A stretch of DNA of 64,000 bases from Physcomitrium patens (lineage: Eukaryota > Streptophyta > Bryopsida > Funariales > Funariaceae), in the NCBI RefSeq assembly GCF_000002425.4, contig NC_037254.1, positions 12,748,934 through 12,812,933 of the forward strand, in the 5' to 3' direction. Made by a program: the position numbers and the translations under genes. The stretch's first letter is position 1; every line of letters starts with the position of its first letter. This document shows, piece after piece, positions 25,272-37,295 of this stretch. The notes beneath the pieces are model-generated. The model worked only from the letters and a program-made list of their open reading frames with translations. It did not search any database and was not told the origin of the DNA.

Positions 25272-25681
25272 TATTGAAGAACTATTGAAGAACTATTGAA
25301 GAACAAGCACTATGAAATCACAACACTTAACATCAGCAAGGTTGCATACAAAGAGAGTATGGAGTAAGATATCTCTCATTTCCAGCACTTGTTACTTAAA
25401 GGTGGTGGCTTTTGTCTTAATCGACAACTTCCATACTTTCATAAATACAACCATCCAACATTCTATCAAGACTATCTATTGTTATCTTATCTACTATAAG
25501 AATATTCTTTTAGTATATTCGATATATTCTTAAGATCCTTGGTCCTTTTATCTACTTTATTTCTTGGCCTTCTTATATACCAAGAGCTAATTTTTTTTAC
25601 CAATAGCAACTTATCTTAGATAATATCTTCTACAAGGTAACTTATTCTACTTTAACTTTTATTTACTTACTTACTTTAACA
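25272..25681 (-). repeat. 5' LTR of copia element A
   Basis: On the minus strand it starts TGTTAAAG and ends with three consecutive copies of TTCTTCAATA (each followed by G) before the primer-binding site. Element B has one such copy, so two extra units were gained here. Confidence 0.85.
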
Positions 25682-25837
25682 AACACATCTAATATTGTTT
25701 TTTTCTTTTTTCTACAAATCAATATATATATAGTTCTTTAATGCAAATCTTTATATTTTAGGCCAATTACCACTTTTATAAAAGATGACATTGTACAGAT
25801 TGTTGTTGGATTGCACACCATTGAGGTTTATAAATAA

Positions 25838-27585
25838 GAAAAATATCATTTGTACCCCTAAAATATGTTAAAGTATCAAGAATATCCATGTGTTCTTGAT
25901 AATAGCAAATTTACCCCTCACTTCTTTGATAATATCAAATCTACCCTAGATCTCACATTTTTTTTTTTTTTTTTTTAAAGTCAAACCAGGTCCCACCTGC
26001 GGGCCGCGGATAAATCGGCGGATTCATTTCCGCATTTTCCCGCACAGTACGCCATCAATCTCACACAAAAATAATGATACTAGCCCATCAACATTCGGGG
26101 CACATCCATGGTTTGTCCACGAAGCAACTGGCATTGTTCACGCCCATAGACAAACTCTCGTCATTCAGCGTCATCCTTTCTCGTTTGAGATACTCTATGT
26201 AATTCGACTTGGGGCACATCGCGTATGAAGTGAAATTGTGCAGCAAATCAACGCTGATGCTACCGACAAGAACTGTCGTTGAAAGCGCTCTTGCGCCATG
26301 CATATGCGACTCCGATTCAATGGCCGATGAGCTAATGAGCAATCTCCGATTGCATTATGAGCTGATGAAGCCCAAGCTCTCTGTGCACCTCTTGCGCACT
26401 GGGTTTTCCAAGGAATAGCTTGCAGTCAGTAAAAGCTCCGATTGACACACTCAACTTGACGTAAGGATTCACAACCTCAAATTTTGGTCTTCTGCATCTG
26501 GGGTGTTTGTATGGGTGGCACCATCAGGGCAGCATCAGCTATCGAACACTGCAAAACTGCAACAACTTGAGTGGGGACACCCTGGCTGTAGCTCCGAGTG
26601 TCAGAGAGCGGAGTTGTTCAAACCACTGCATTACGCAAATCCCAACAAGTTTCCCTTTTAAAAAACCATAAGATTCCACCATCTTGCAGCCACTGCCACC
26701 ATTCCACCGCTTGTGCTGATCGACTCACTACTGCAGCTCAAGATGAAGGGATTCCAAGCACTGGTGCTGATCGGAACTCTCATGCTCGTCGCTTGCAGCT
26801 GCTCAGCTGCCAGAATTTTTGTGGAAGAGAATCGTGCAACACGCCATATGAAGTTCAAGAATGGTCTATCGCCTACCGAGAAGCCCAAATTGCCGCCGCT
26901 GCCCACTTTGCCTCCCAACCCCGAGCTCACGTTGCCGCCGCAACCCAAGCTGCCGAGTTTCGGGAAGAAGTGCCCTCCACCTTCTCCGGTCTATGAGTCT
27001 CCTCCTTACTCCCCTTCCCCGGTGTACACTTCTCCTCCTTACTCTTCCTCCCATGTCTACAGGTCTCCTCCCCCTTAGAGCTCATCACCGCAATGAGAAG
27101 GAGCTCGAGAAATCCAACTTATGTAATCGCAGCCATTGCAGAATTTCGTCTGGACACGTTTTACGAGTGAATGGAGGTTGTGATGAAGCCATCAGTTGTA
27201 ATCCAGGACTTCGCATTTAACGCATAGTTTTGTGTTGGCTTGCTAAGTTTTCAATGAGGCTTTGAGGGAATCGGAAGGCGATTACGCTGAATTGCGAGAG
27301 TTTGTCTACGGGCGTGAACAATGCCAGTTGCTTCGTGGACAAACCATGGATGTGCCCCGAATGTTGATGGGCTAGTATCATTATTTTTGTGTGAGATTGA
27401 TGGCGTACTGTGCGGAAAAATGTGGAAATGGGCCCGCCGATTTATCCGCGGCCCGCAGGTTGGTCCCAGTTGGACTTTAAAAAAAATAAATTGTGATACC
27501 TTATCAACCTCAAGGGTGGATTTGATATTATCACTTCTACAGGGTTATTCTTGATATTTCAACAGGGGCATTTTTTTTCTTATAA
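25838..27585. mobile_element. Foldback / Pack-type TIR element carrying a proline-rich protein gene
   Basis: Two inverted arms of about 0.3 kb, roughly 25838-26180 and 27275-27585, flank 1.1 kb of GC-richer DNA. The inner 150 bp (about 26004-26162 against 27295-27458) are nearly identical in reverse complement, including GCGGGCCGCGGATAAATCGG and CATGGTTTGTCCACGAAGC. The outer parts are more diverged but still alignable (TATCAAGAATA.CC, GATAATATCAAATC.ACCCT, ATAAGAAAAA). Long inverted ends around a host-like gene suggest a Mutator/Pack-MULE-like or foldback transposon. No transposase is present, and only a weak TATAA match flanks the ends. An inverted duplication of gene 3' ends is the alternative. 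Confidence 0.7.
26743..27078 (+). CDS. Small secreted proline-rich (extensin-like) protein
   Basis: A 111-residue intronless frame. Residues 1 to about 22 form a signal peptide (KGFQALVLIGTLMLVACSCSA). A short charged segment follows (RIFVEENRATRHMKFKNG), then a Pro-rich region: KLPPLPTLPPNPELTLPP, a CPPP motif, and SPPY/SPVY repeats (VYESPPYSPSPVYTSPPY) ending SPPP. This is a typical plant cell-wall PRP/extensin-like design, in which Ser-Pro and Tyr residues can be hydroxylated, glycosylated or cross-linked. A Met ten residues upstream (26713) is in frame, but the signal peptide favours 26743. The gene sits between the inverted arms of the surrounding element. Whether it is expressed or is captured cargo cannot be told from sequence. 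Confidence 0.7.
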   Translation: MKGFQALVLIGTLMLVACSCSAARIFVEENRATRHMKFKNGLSPTEKPKLPPLPTLPPNPELTLPPQPKLPSFGKKCPPPSPVYESPPYSPSPVYTSPPYSSSHVYRSPPP

Positions 27586-28603
27586 CTAATATTTGAATCA
27601 CGTTTTAAAGCATTTTTATTCTTATGTTAAAAAGTTCATATCAAAATTTTAAACTTTACCTTAATTGATTGTAATGATTTCAATAATTCTTTTAACAATG
27701 ACAAACAATATTAATTTTTTATGATATAAAATCATTATATAGTAAAAATCATTATAAATAATATTTTTTGATTGATTTAAAAAAAAAAGATGAATCCACA
27801 TGAACTTGTCAAAATAAAAAATACCTACATACAATTGAGAAAAGAAAAGAAAAAACAAACGAATAAAAATCCTAATGTATGGAAAAAATAGAAAGGTATT
27901 AAAATAGTTGTTGCTAAGTACATTTTTTTAAAAAGGTCAAAAATATATATTGTCCAAATTTTCTAACGAAATAGCAATAGAAAAATTTCTGAGGAATTTT
28001 CCAAGGACCACAAAACTTGCAAGCTAAGTTACAGAAGCTTTCCATTTGTTACATCTTCATTATATTTATTGTAAAAAGACAAGTACTTCAGAAAACACCA
28101 CTGACAAGGTCGAACTTAAAAAAAACCTATGATACTTCTCATATTCATCTGGTATATCATCTCTAAAGGAGATATGAAGATGGTCCTTGGCGCATAGACA
28201 GTGGAGAAATGGAAACAACCCTGTAAACCTTCATTCATTGTGCGAGTGGACTGAACCAGTTCCCTGAGAATCAGTCAATGAGGCACGGATTCCATTTCTA
28301 CAAATGTACCAAAATGTTGCCCATGGGCCTATCCAAACCAGGAGAACTCATTCATGGACAAATAACAGAAAGCCAGATTACAATCACACGTACCAATACT
28401 GAGATTGAAATGTTTTTTCATATCTGAAATTTCTCAAGCTGTACACATGAACGTGGCCAAGTGTCATCTAGAAATAAACCTAACTCAACTTATTCACAGC
28501 TTTCATGTCGTCTTCGACAGACAACAGGCTACAGCCTAAAGTCAGCAGTCAAGGTATGAAACTCAAAAGAAACCAAGGATGGAGGACTAGCTGAGTGGAT
28601 TCT
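27586..28603. other. AT-rich DNA and 3' flank of the USP gene
   Basis: The first half is AT-rich without recognisable content. From about 27990 composition rises toward gene level, probably the 3' UTR of the minus-strand USP gene. No coding frame was recognised. Confidence 0.4.
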
Positions 28604-31499
28604 TTAATCTACACGTTTGCTCTCCAAGTCTGTCTCAGGATGAGCAGGTGACTTGGGCATCTTTGCCACAAGCAAAGGGCATGGGCTGTTGTGAGCAAGA
28701 TGGTCGGTAAGGCTACAGAGCATTGTTCTGTCAAATTCAAGTTAGATACGGGGTCAGGAAGTTTTAGAAAAAGTTAATCAGACAATTCGAGACGTGAAAC
28801 ATTCCCAGACATGAATTAAACATGTGATCCCCAAGCTGGTAAACGGAGAGGTCGTACCTGGAAAGAACACTTCGGTCATGAGTTCCGATAACCACTGCAT
28901 CAGCTCGAAGATTTGTCAACCCTTCGATAACCTTCATTTCAGGTTGGCCGTTTACCACAATACCCTCACATTTGATCTGAAGAAATGAGATAGCACACAA
29001 GTTAGTGCCCTATTTGATATGCTAAAAGGTTCGCTAATGTGAAATTTTCAGCTTACGGCGATGAGGTTACTGTAAAATGAGTCGCGTTTACCTTTGTCTC
29101 CTTATTTACGTACTCCATATACTTCTCCACCAGCTTTTCGCTCTGATTCAAGGCCTCTACCTCAGACTTCCCGGCTATCTGACTGGGGACATATACCTCC
29201 TCTATTCCGAATTCTCCTGATTTCAGGACAATGAAACCCATAAGCAACGGTTTGTCACACGATGGTCTTGATACTCCACATTTATCTTCCAAGAGTAGTA
29301 AAATCAAAAGAAGTGACGCTGTCATCAATAAATACACGCAAAAGGCATTTCTCGTACACTCCACACAGCGACGTGGCAATAAATATAGATTTCTATGCTA
29401 AGTCCAACGCCATTAGCGTGTGTAAAGGATCGCTCAGCAGAAAAAAACTTACCGGTACCCGCGGTAGCCGCTAGTGGTACGGACTGATTTACGTGATACA
29501 GGATCAGGTTATCCTCCTCCCTGGAAAAGTTCTCTAGTGCCCATTTAAATGCATATACGGACTGCCACAAAACGAAGCAATATTAAGAAATCGAATTTCT
29601 TGATCAATTCTCCCATTGCAAGCTAGGATGTGTCTATTTCAATCCCTGATGTGGTCCACGTCAACTAAAACAACAACAACCAGCGTCATAACAATGCCCA
29701 AAACCCTAATCATAAATAACTACAATATGTGGACTCGTGTCAGCGAGAGAATGCTCTCACCATTGTCCTTCCTTTAATACAAAGGAATTTGCAGCTAATT
29801 CAAATGTTCCTGTTTTTTTACCCTCAATCGCTATGATGGATCTCGACTATCTGAACTCCATTGAAAAGTTACATTGGTTTCTTCTCAGCTGATCATTATC
29901 ATAGAAGACCAAGATTGGCTACAAAGTCATTGAGGCAGAATAGAAAGTAGAAATACCTCTCGTGACTCGTCAACTGCAATGACGACCTTTCTACTACCTC
30001 CAACAGAATTTAGTGGGTCATGGACCTTAAGGTCTTCCTCTATATGTCGAACAATAGCCACAGGACAAGATGCATTGTGCAGCACATAATCACTGTTGCT
30101 TCCTGTAATGATCCTGTAGCGTGAAACAGAATAGGTCAGTAAAAAAACACAGAATCTTGACATCTGCCGTCCATAAACCACTGCTGAAGTTGGCGAAAGT
30201 GTCCTCACCGTTTCAGGATTCCAGACCCTCGGCTGCCAATCACTATCACATCTGCGCCAAGACGATTTGCCTCGTCCACAATCCAGGTTCCAGCATCGCC
30301 TTTCACGACCTCTCCTGCACATGCAATCTGTTATGCACAATCAAAAAAGTGTTAGTGCTACGCAATGAGTAAACTACTTGTACTAAGCTAAAAAAACAAA
30401 TTGCATTAGATAAGGCATTTCTAATGTTTCTTCATTGGGTGTGGGAGGTTGATAACCCTGAGAAATAGGAAACAACCAGGCAGCAATTAAGGAGATAAAG
30501 TCGCCGTCCAACAGTTTTGATAACATGAAAATCTCAAACACTGCTATCATGATAACTAGGCAGGTAACCACAATATTTTACCGCTCGTTCTACCAATGTG
30601 AGCCTAATTATGGTTCCTATGATCATAGATACATGTAAACCTTGAGCTAGTGAAGAGAGGGCACAAAAGTTAAGGTGACTTACACCAGCCTGATTGCATT
30701 GCGATATACATCTAGCAACGAGATCCTTGGCCTTCGTATTTACATCTTTCTCGTTGGTTTCGATATCAGTTGTTACTGAGACTGCTCCCGCTCCATACTC
30801 TATCACATGCACAGAATGATTTTTAGTCATGGCAGTAAAAATCCCATTGCTTCCGTATCGCTATACCCCGATCTCAAATTTTAGGTTCAAGCTTTGCTGC
30901 AAGTGCAGTCCTTGCAAGAAATAACAGGAAGTAGCTAAACTTATCCAAATGAAGTAGTACAAAAGTGTCTGAGACGAGCTCGCCCCGCCCTAGGTTATGG
31001 AACCCATGTTGTCCACGTGATAACTTCAATTTTTTTAAAGGATATCACTCAAAAAGAACTCTTTATCCCTTTCAACCGTCTCCGTTAAAAACACGAATGC
31101 CAAAGCATAAATCCAAGTAAAATCTGCTGAAGGACACTGAAAATTGTCGGTTGCAATTCCGTGAGAGAAATGAACAGAAACTCTCTCCGAGGGAATCAGA
31201 CTGGTCTTTTCAAATGCTTTGAGGAAAAGTTAAGGGCAAGAGAAGGTCACAGATCAACGACCTATACGACGGTAGAACATAACGCATTCACTGGATTAGG
31301 CATGCACTTCGTCACTCTTGTAAAGCGACTCACCGGTAGCCATGTCTGGAGACGGATAGCCCAGAGCGACGAAAGGAGCAGCAGTGAGCACCACAACTTT
31401 GTCCGTTTTGCGAACCAAATTATGCAACGCCCAAGTAAAGGCGTACGCAGACACTTCAGAATCATCAACAGCAACAATAATCTTCCGATCGGTCGCCAT
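28604..31499 (-). CDS. Tandem universal stress protein (two USP domains, eight exons)
   Basis: Exons in order: 31499-31334, 30799-30684, 30327-30209, 30113-29957, 29561-29453, 29216-29092, 28976-28858, 28727-28604. All are GT/AG and the frame is continuous, giving 344 residues. The first USP domain (about 5-163) starts KIIVAVDDSEVSAYAFTWAL and has the ATP-binding pattern G-2x-G-9x-G-S intact (Gly125, Gly128, Gly138-Ser139). The second domain (about 174-327; KVVIAVDESRESVYAFKWAL) has a broken pattern: Gly295 is kept, but the next positions are Asp298 and Cys308. So one half probably binds ATP and the other does not. USPs are cytosolic stress proteins; the tandem form may act as an internal dimer. 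No transit peptide is seen. Confidence 0.9.
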
Positions 31500-33734
31500 T
31501 GCTAACGAAACCTCTCACCACACCGAGTCAGCGAAGAAGAAAACCCTCAGCAAAACCACGACTTTCGGCCAACTCTGCACTCAACCCAACCTAAAACCAA
31601 GTCAGGAAACAAAACAAAATGACCCCGTAGCGCAACAACATCAAGGCATCAGATCTCACAATGATCATTCGAAATCGCACATGATACACACAATGGGCAC
31701 TCAACACACAGCACAGAGAGAGCATAGGAAAACTCTTACGGCGTGCAGCGAGCGAAACAATACTTTTTTGTCAATGTGGTGGTGATCGATTGAGGAACCC
31801 ACAAATAACTTACAAAAATATAGGAAAAAACAACTGATTGAGAGATGAAAGATCCAAGATAGGAAACAACGCTTGTGAAGACGCGGATAATATAAGCCCA
31901 GGGAAGTCAAATTCGCTGCAGAGTGCCATTCCTCTCTCTCGACGTGAAGCATCGGTACACTTCAGCGGTTAAACCCTACGACCGTGGATCGGCGTTCTTC
32001 GCGCCAAGTGTCGGTCGCCGACGCAGCCAGTTGCAGCGCCACTGGTCACCCCGTTGCTGACGCGGCAATGTAGTCGTTCGTGATCCCGTGCGATGGATGA
32101 GTGGACAATTATTGGGTTATCGATGAACGTGGTTGTTTTGGATGGATGACAGTTGACGTGAAGCATGCATTATTGAAATCCCATGTAGAACTCTCTGTGA
32201 AGAATCTACAATTGGTATTGGAAGTATTTCTTTTTCTTTTTCTGTTTGTTTTTCTGTTTCTTTTTTAACCTGTGAAATTCTAACAGCCTTAATTTATTTG
32301 AAAATGAATAGATCTATTAGTGTAACTATTTTTAACCAGTATATTATTAGTTGATGTATTATTGGGCCACCTGTAAATATTGTTAAGATTTTGGTGTTAC
32401 AAAAGTACAACTGTGCTTATGACTTTATCATGCAAAGATTATATTTGTACAAATGTAGTAGATCTGGATTTGCCAGATGATTTACGACTTATTGTTGTAA
32501 AGTTATTATAATGAGACTATAATAATAATACACATTCTAAAAACATATATACATAGTCTGTAATTATTGTACAATAATATTTCAAAAATCAAAAAAATAT
32601 ATTTTTACTTCATTATCCCCTTTCAAATATATAGATTTGCATTACAAAAAATATGTAATTTATTATGAAATTTTAACGATAATTAAAAGTAATATATTGT
32701 ATATTTCTTATAAGGTTAAACATAAATCTCAATAGATGTGTCAGTAAATATTATTTTTTAAAATTTAGAATTATTCACTACATGGAATATTAAATTGTAT
32801 TATAATATATAAAATCTAATATACTTTAAACTTGTGTATATTTATAAATTGAATACTCTAGATACGTGTTTTTTTTCTACTTTTACTATAATTTGTATTT
32901 TATCTTTCTAATTTATATTGCATAAAATATCAATTTGTTTTATTTTCAAAATTTCTCTATCAATAATTTTTAATATATTTTTTGATAAAAATGAATGATT
33001 GGGTAGACTGATTTTGGGGGTTTTTTTTTCTTAACCAAATGTGTACACATTAATAAAATAATGTGAGTCAAGTAAAATTTAATACGATTTATGTTATGTA
33101 TTAAGGACACATTTGTTTAAAATATATCTATTAGGCTTCTAAAGCAAGCAATGGAACACATATTAGCAGCAATTCTGTTACAGCTTCGACCAACTTCAAA
33201 GGGTCAGGCTCAGTGGCCAGTAGTTCAAACGAGCAGATTCTGATTTAGCCAAAAATGGTGACATTCCAACAACTGAAGAATTTTACTTATCTTCGCCACT
33301 CACGAAGGTCTGGACATGGTGTCTTGACAAGGTTGAATTGTGAACAACACCTTTCAAATGCAGTAATCTCACACATTACTAAGCAATTGCAATTTTAGAG
33401 TTGAAACGGATGTTCAGATCAGAGCATGTCGCACTCCGAAGCAAACCAAAACTTCCCAGTTTGGAGAGACAGCAAAATGAGGGACGAGCAATTCAATCAA
33501 GTTGGCAGCCAGAATCACTGAATTTCAGATGAATAACTTCGTATATTTTTTGAAAGTTTACAAAAATTACACTCATTTTTACACAAGAAACCATTCCGCT
33601 AATGGTGACAATAATTGGGTCAATTGAACCTGATTGACCCTTCATACAACCCCTATTTCTTTTGTTCATCAAGTGTGAGAAACTCTTGTGGCTTTTTCTG
33701 ACCTCTTGTGGTCCTTCAAAGCCATTTGAACCAA
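31500..33734. other. Intergenic region between the USP and LysM-M23 genes
   Basis: 31500 to about 32170 is GC-balanced and likely the USP promoter and 5' UTR. About 32200-33100 is AT-rich without features. 33130-33734 is probably 3' flank of the M23 gene. No gene was recognised. Confidence 0.4.
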
Positions 33735-33775
33735 ATGATGTTTGCTTAATATCACGTTTAAGCAAACAATATCAT
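33735..33775 (-). other. Perfect 10-bp stem hairpin downstream of the M23 gene
   Basis: GTTTGCTTAA (33740-33749) and TTAAGCAAAC (33758-33767) form a perfect stem with an 8-base loop. ATGAT (33735-33739) and ATCAT (33771-33775) can extend it. It lies about 85 bases past the stop codon of the minus-strand gene, so probably in its 3' UTR. Confidence 0.5.
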
Positions 33776-33857
33776 TCGGGTGTTCCTCAAGTATCACTGA
33801 GATATAATTTGCTTGTGTAAGCAAATCCACAGCTATGCAGGGAGAAGTGGGTCTTCA

Positions 33858-36800
33858 CTAAAGAGGTGGAAGGTGAGCTAATGGGTCCACCGTTCTACCG
33901 TCTTTGTGGATTTCGAAGTGAAGATGAGGCCCTGTGGAATGGCCCGTGTTGCCAGAGAGAGCTATGACTTGCCCCTTGCGTACAAACTGACCTGGTTGCA
34001 CATGTACGTTGTCACAGTGTGCGTAGAGTGTAATGTAGCCATTTCCATGGTCCATGCACACCGTTTTCCCGTACCCTCCTTTCCATCCAGACCATGTTAC
34101 CTGCACCCACGAGGCACAGATGTCGGTCCATGATTTCAATACCATGAGCGTTTTGTAAAACAAGATTTCCGCGGCCTTGAACATCCTACCATCAAATTAC
34201 ATTCGCTTCAGTCTAGAACAAAACCAAAACCAAAACAAAACAAGACAAAAAAATTCATAAGAAAGTCGTAGAAATGTACAAGTTCACGAGGATAGGCATG
34301 GAGGTGATATATAACATATTTTAATACTCAGTGCATCGTCTGTGTGAATGATGAGGGATAGGGCCATTTCCACATTCTTCTGAACAACTTTGGTAGTTGT
34401 TATGCTCCCTAGGAAGGCAAAATTTTACTTTTAGAGGAAAAGGGTTCAGAGAAAATAAGGTCATTTGACATTTAGAGTGATGAAAGGAAGTTGTGTGGAG
34501 CAAATCTCACCTTGCCACTAGTTGATGCAATTACCTCCGTACCACGCTCAACAGCAATGTCAATGCCATTGTGAAAATACCAGCGCCCATCTGCACAAAA
34601 CCATTTCACAAAATGAACCACATACGCAAATTTTACGGAATGTTGTATTATGGAGGGCTGCGAGGATCCTTTAGTGTGGAGCTGAAGACACTTCCTACCA
34701 CTACATTTCAGAACTCAACAAAAACATTTCACACGCCAGTATGTCATCTACAAGTTGATATGCCCACCTTTCCAGCCATAGAAGGAGCTAAGCCAGCCAC
34801 CATGGCAGGGTAACCCAAATGGCTCTGGTTCCCACTTCGGCAATATCAATTCCACAATTTTATTTTGAACGATTGGTTTCAAAGCTGGAATAGTTGCTAG
34901 ATTTTCTTTGCGCAGCAAGTAGCGCAAGGGGGGGCCTTGCGACAGCGTCATACAAATCGGTTGTGCAGGAGAAGGGATTACAAGTTCCTGGCCTACATAC
35001 AAATGACTCGATCCCTGCCGACAATGAAATGATGGCAGATGTCAGTAAGCATGCTTTAGTTGGGGAAGTTCTCATAAAGATGGACCAGGGACACTAGCGG
35101 CGTGAATTCACGTTGCAACGAAGAGCAGTACCGGAGGCAAGTTGTTCGACCGGCGGATGTCGTCAATACTGACATGATGCTCATCTGCTAAGCTCCATAA
35201 CGTGTCCCCCCAATTCGCAATGACCCGTTTCTCTCCCTTCGTTTTGTCGTCCCCTACACAGAACGAAGAATCAAATTGCATTCTTTGCATGGGTGCTTCG
35301 ATGATATTCACCAACCTAAAGACTTCGTCAACATGATCCGTTGCAAATTCCCAGCACTGGACATCTTCTACCTGTTTTTGCAATGTTACATAAAAGAAGA
35401 AGTCGGGCATGACTTACAGAATCGTTTATGTTTCGATGATACCGCCTTCCTTGGAATGCGCAAATTCTGACCAGGCTGCAAACACAAACAAGCCACCTTT
35501 TCAGCTTCTAACACAATTAAGATAATCTCCAGAAGTGATGATCAACAACAGAATATGAGCAGAAACTTTCACATGCGCATTAATCTCACACATGACAGTA
35601 AAGCAACTCTGGCAGGAGAAGAATACACATGTCTGTGTGTGTACAAGAGAAACCAATCAAAATGGTTTCATTGCAGCAATGTCGACCAGATAACTTTGAG
35701 AAGCTTGAACCGTAAACAAATCTGAGTTACCAAATACGATAGAAACCTTCGAAACCTCTAATAGATGTAAATTCTTACAAGATGTTGTTAGCTCACAAGA
35801 CAGCAACCTAAACCGAATTCCAAAAACGCCCGCTCCCATCCACAACCAAACATCATGTATTCCTTCGCACAACCCTCCCCTCAAGGACCCATCTCACTTA
35901 TTAGTTTCAAGCATCTCTCCTTCTGCAACTAGAAACAGACGCAGCTGATACCACCGCATGACTAGGGAATAATGTAGAGCAGATCCGGCGAGAAATAAAC
36001 AAAGTAACAAACAAAAATGCCCTTCATATTGTTAAATATGTCAATATCTTAGCAAGAGAAATTCTTCGACCAGATAGTTGGGGGACTGATCCTCCCAGAG
36101 TATGTTGGTCAAACTGCAGGATATATCGATCTATTCCACAACTAAAGATGATTGCAGGATGAAGTTCAAAGGATGCACCGTGTCTTTCAAGGATCAAGGA
36201 CAATTTTCAACGTAAATAGAAGACAAGGAAACCTTTATGATATCATTAGATTCGCAGTCTAGAAAACAAAGACTTTGAGAGTATTATGAACAAATTCTTC
36301 AAGTTAAGGATCCCTCGAACCTCCCAACAACAGAACCCCCGACAATGTCGTATTAAAAATACTAATCCAATACTTTTGGTTGCGCTTTTCTAGATTAATC
36401 CTCACACACTAAATTAAAAACCACTACGAAGTAAAGACATTCCTATTGAGAAATGAAAGCACAGCTAATCAACTCGTGTTCAGGAGCACTAAAATATTCT
36501 AACGTAAAAAATAAGGAATAAGAGGGAGAGAAAGAAAAAATCACGAGCTAGAAACCAGGAATAAGAACACGAGGTAACGGATCCAACGTCCTACGACAAA
36601 GCGAGCACGACATGGAACACGGAGAACGAATCGAAACAGCGAAGATTCCACACAAGTTTTGTACAATGCCATGGACGTAGATAAAGCCCAGAACAAATGT
36701 TGAGGAGCTGCTACCTTCAGATGCTCGATATTCGCTATGCTATTAACACGTTGCAAGACCTCCATTGGAATTCCAACCAGCCTTGATATTTCTGACAAAC

Positions 36801-37173
36801 AATCGCCATGGCGCACCACAAGAGTCGAGAACTCCGCATCCTGGTAGCAATCTCGTGAGAAATCCCGAGTGTTTTTTGGGTCAGAATGGGATGACGGGGA
36901 CTGACTTCCACAAGCCCACAAGTGGAAGACTTGAAGGACCAATCCTAGTTTGTTTTCCGATTCGAAGAGGGATGGAGCACTTTTCGAATTAGCAGTGCCA
37001 CCTCTCCTTATCAATGTGTCTTCTAACTCCCTTGCAATGCCTCGAGACTCAGCATCGGCTTCGTCGTCTTCTCTGAATAATGACAATAGGTTTTTCCGCT
37101 TCACTACAATTTGCGTTTCTGATTCTGCCATTTGTTCTTTCTTCGGTAGCAGATCTCGCAACCATGATGACAT
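33858..37173 (-). CDS. LysM-LysM-M23 metallopeptidase (peptidoglycan hydrolase type), six exons
   Basis: Exons in order: 37173-36715, 35475-35418, 35253-35132, 35014-34768, 34590-34511, 34100-33858, giving 402 residues in one frame with GT/AG introns. LysM 1 spans about 118-163 (LVVRHGDCLSEISRLVGIP, HLKPGQNLRIP, split by an intron). LysM 2 is about 182-228 (ANWGDTLWSLADEHHVS, YVGQELVIP). The C-terminal M23 (lysostaphin/LytM) domain has all zinc ligands: HNGID (His302, Asp306), and HLH (His381, His383). The conserved HGNGYITLYAH (340-350) is also present. M23 enzymes cut peptide bridges of bacterial peptidoglycan and LysM binds the glycan, so the likely substrate is plastid peptidoglycan; this is inference. 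An upstream exon 37467-37296 spliced to an acceptor at 37184 would add a Ser/Arg-rich N-terminus in frame. Confidence 0.87.
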
Positions 37174-37295
37174 TTCGCAAGTCTCTGTAGATAAAGAACT
37201 TCTCTATCCTTGAACTTCTACGGAATTTCTAGCTTTGCTACAGTATGGAGGCACCAAGAGACTATATGCCACTGCTGCGCATCCACAAACCTCAC

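Larger units (their letters stand above)
20190..25681 (-). mobile_element. Ty1/copia LTR retrotransposon A (complete outline, decayed)
   Basis: A copia element reading right to left. The 5' LTR is 25272-25681 and the 3' LTR is 20190-20571. The order gag, protease, integrase, RT, RNase H is the Ty1/copia order. It is clearly related to element B (41526-47041), matching it in LTRs, leader and most of gag-pol. The primer-binding site is at 25258-25271. Many stops and frame breaks make it non-autonomous. The 3' LTR begins TA instead of TG on its own strand. No intact target-site duplication was identified. Confidence 0.88.

Noticed and set aside
33858..34184. ATG at 34184 as start of a separate small M23 protein
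   Set aside because: A good acceptor (GGGTGCAG before 34100) joins in phase to the exon carrying HNGID, which holds two of the zinc ligands; without it the M23 domain is incomplete.
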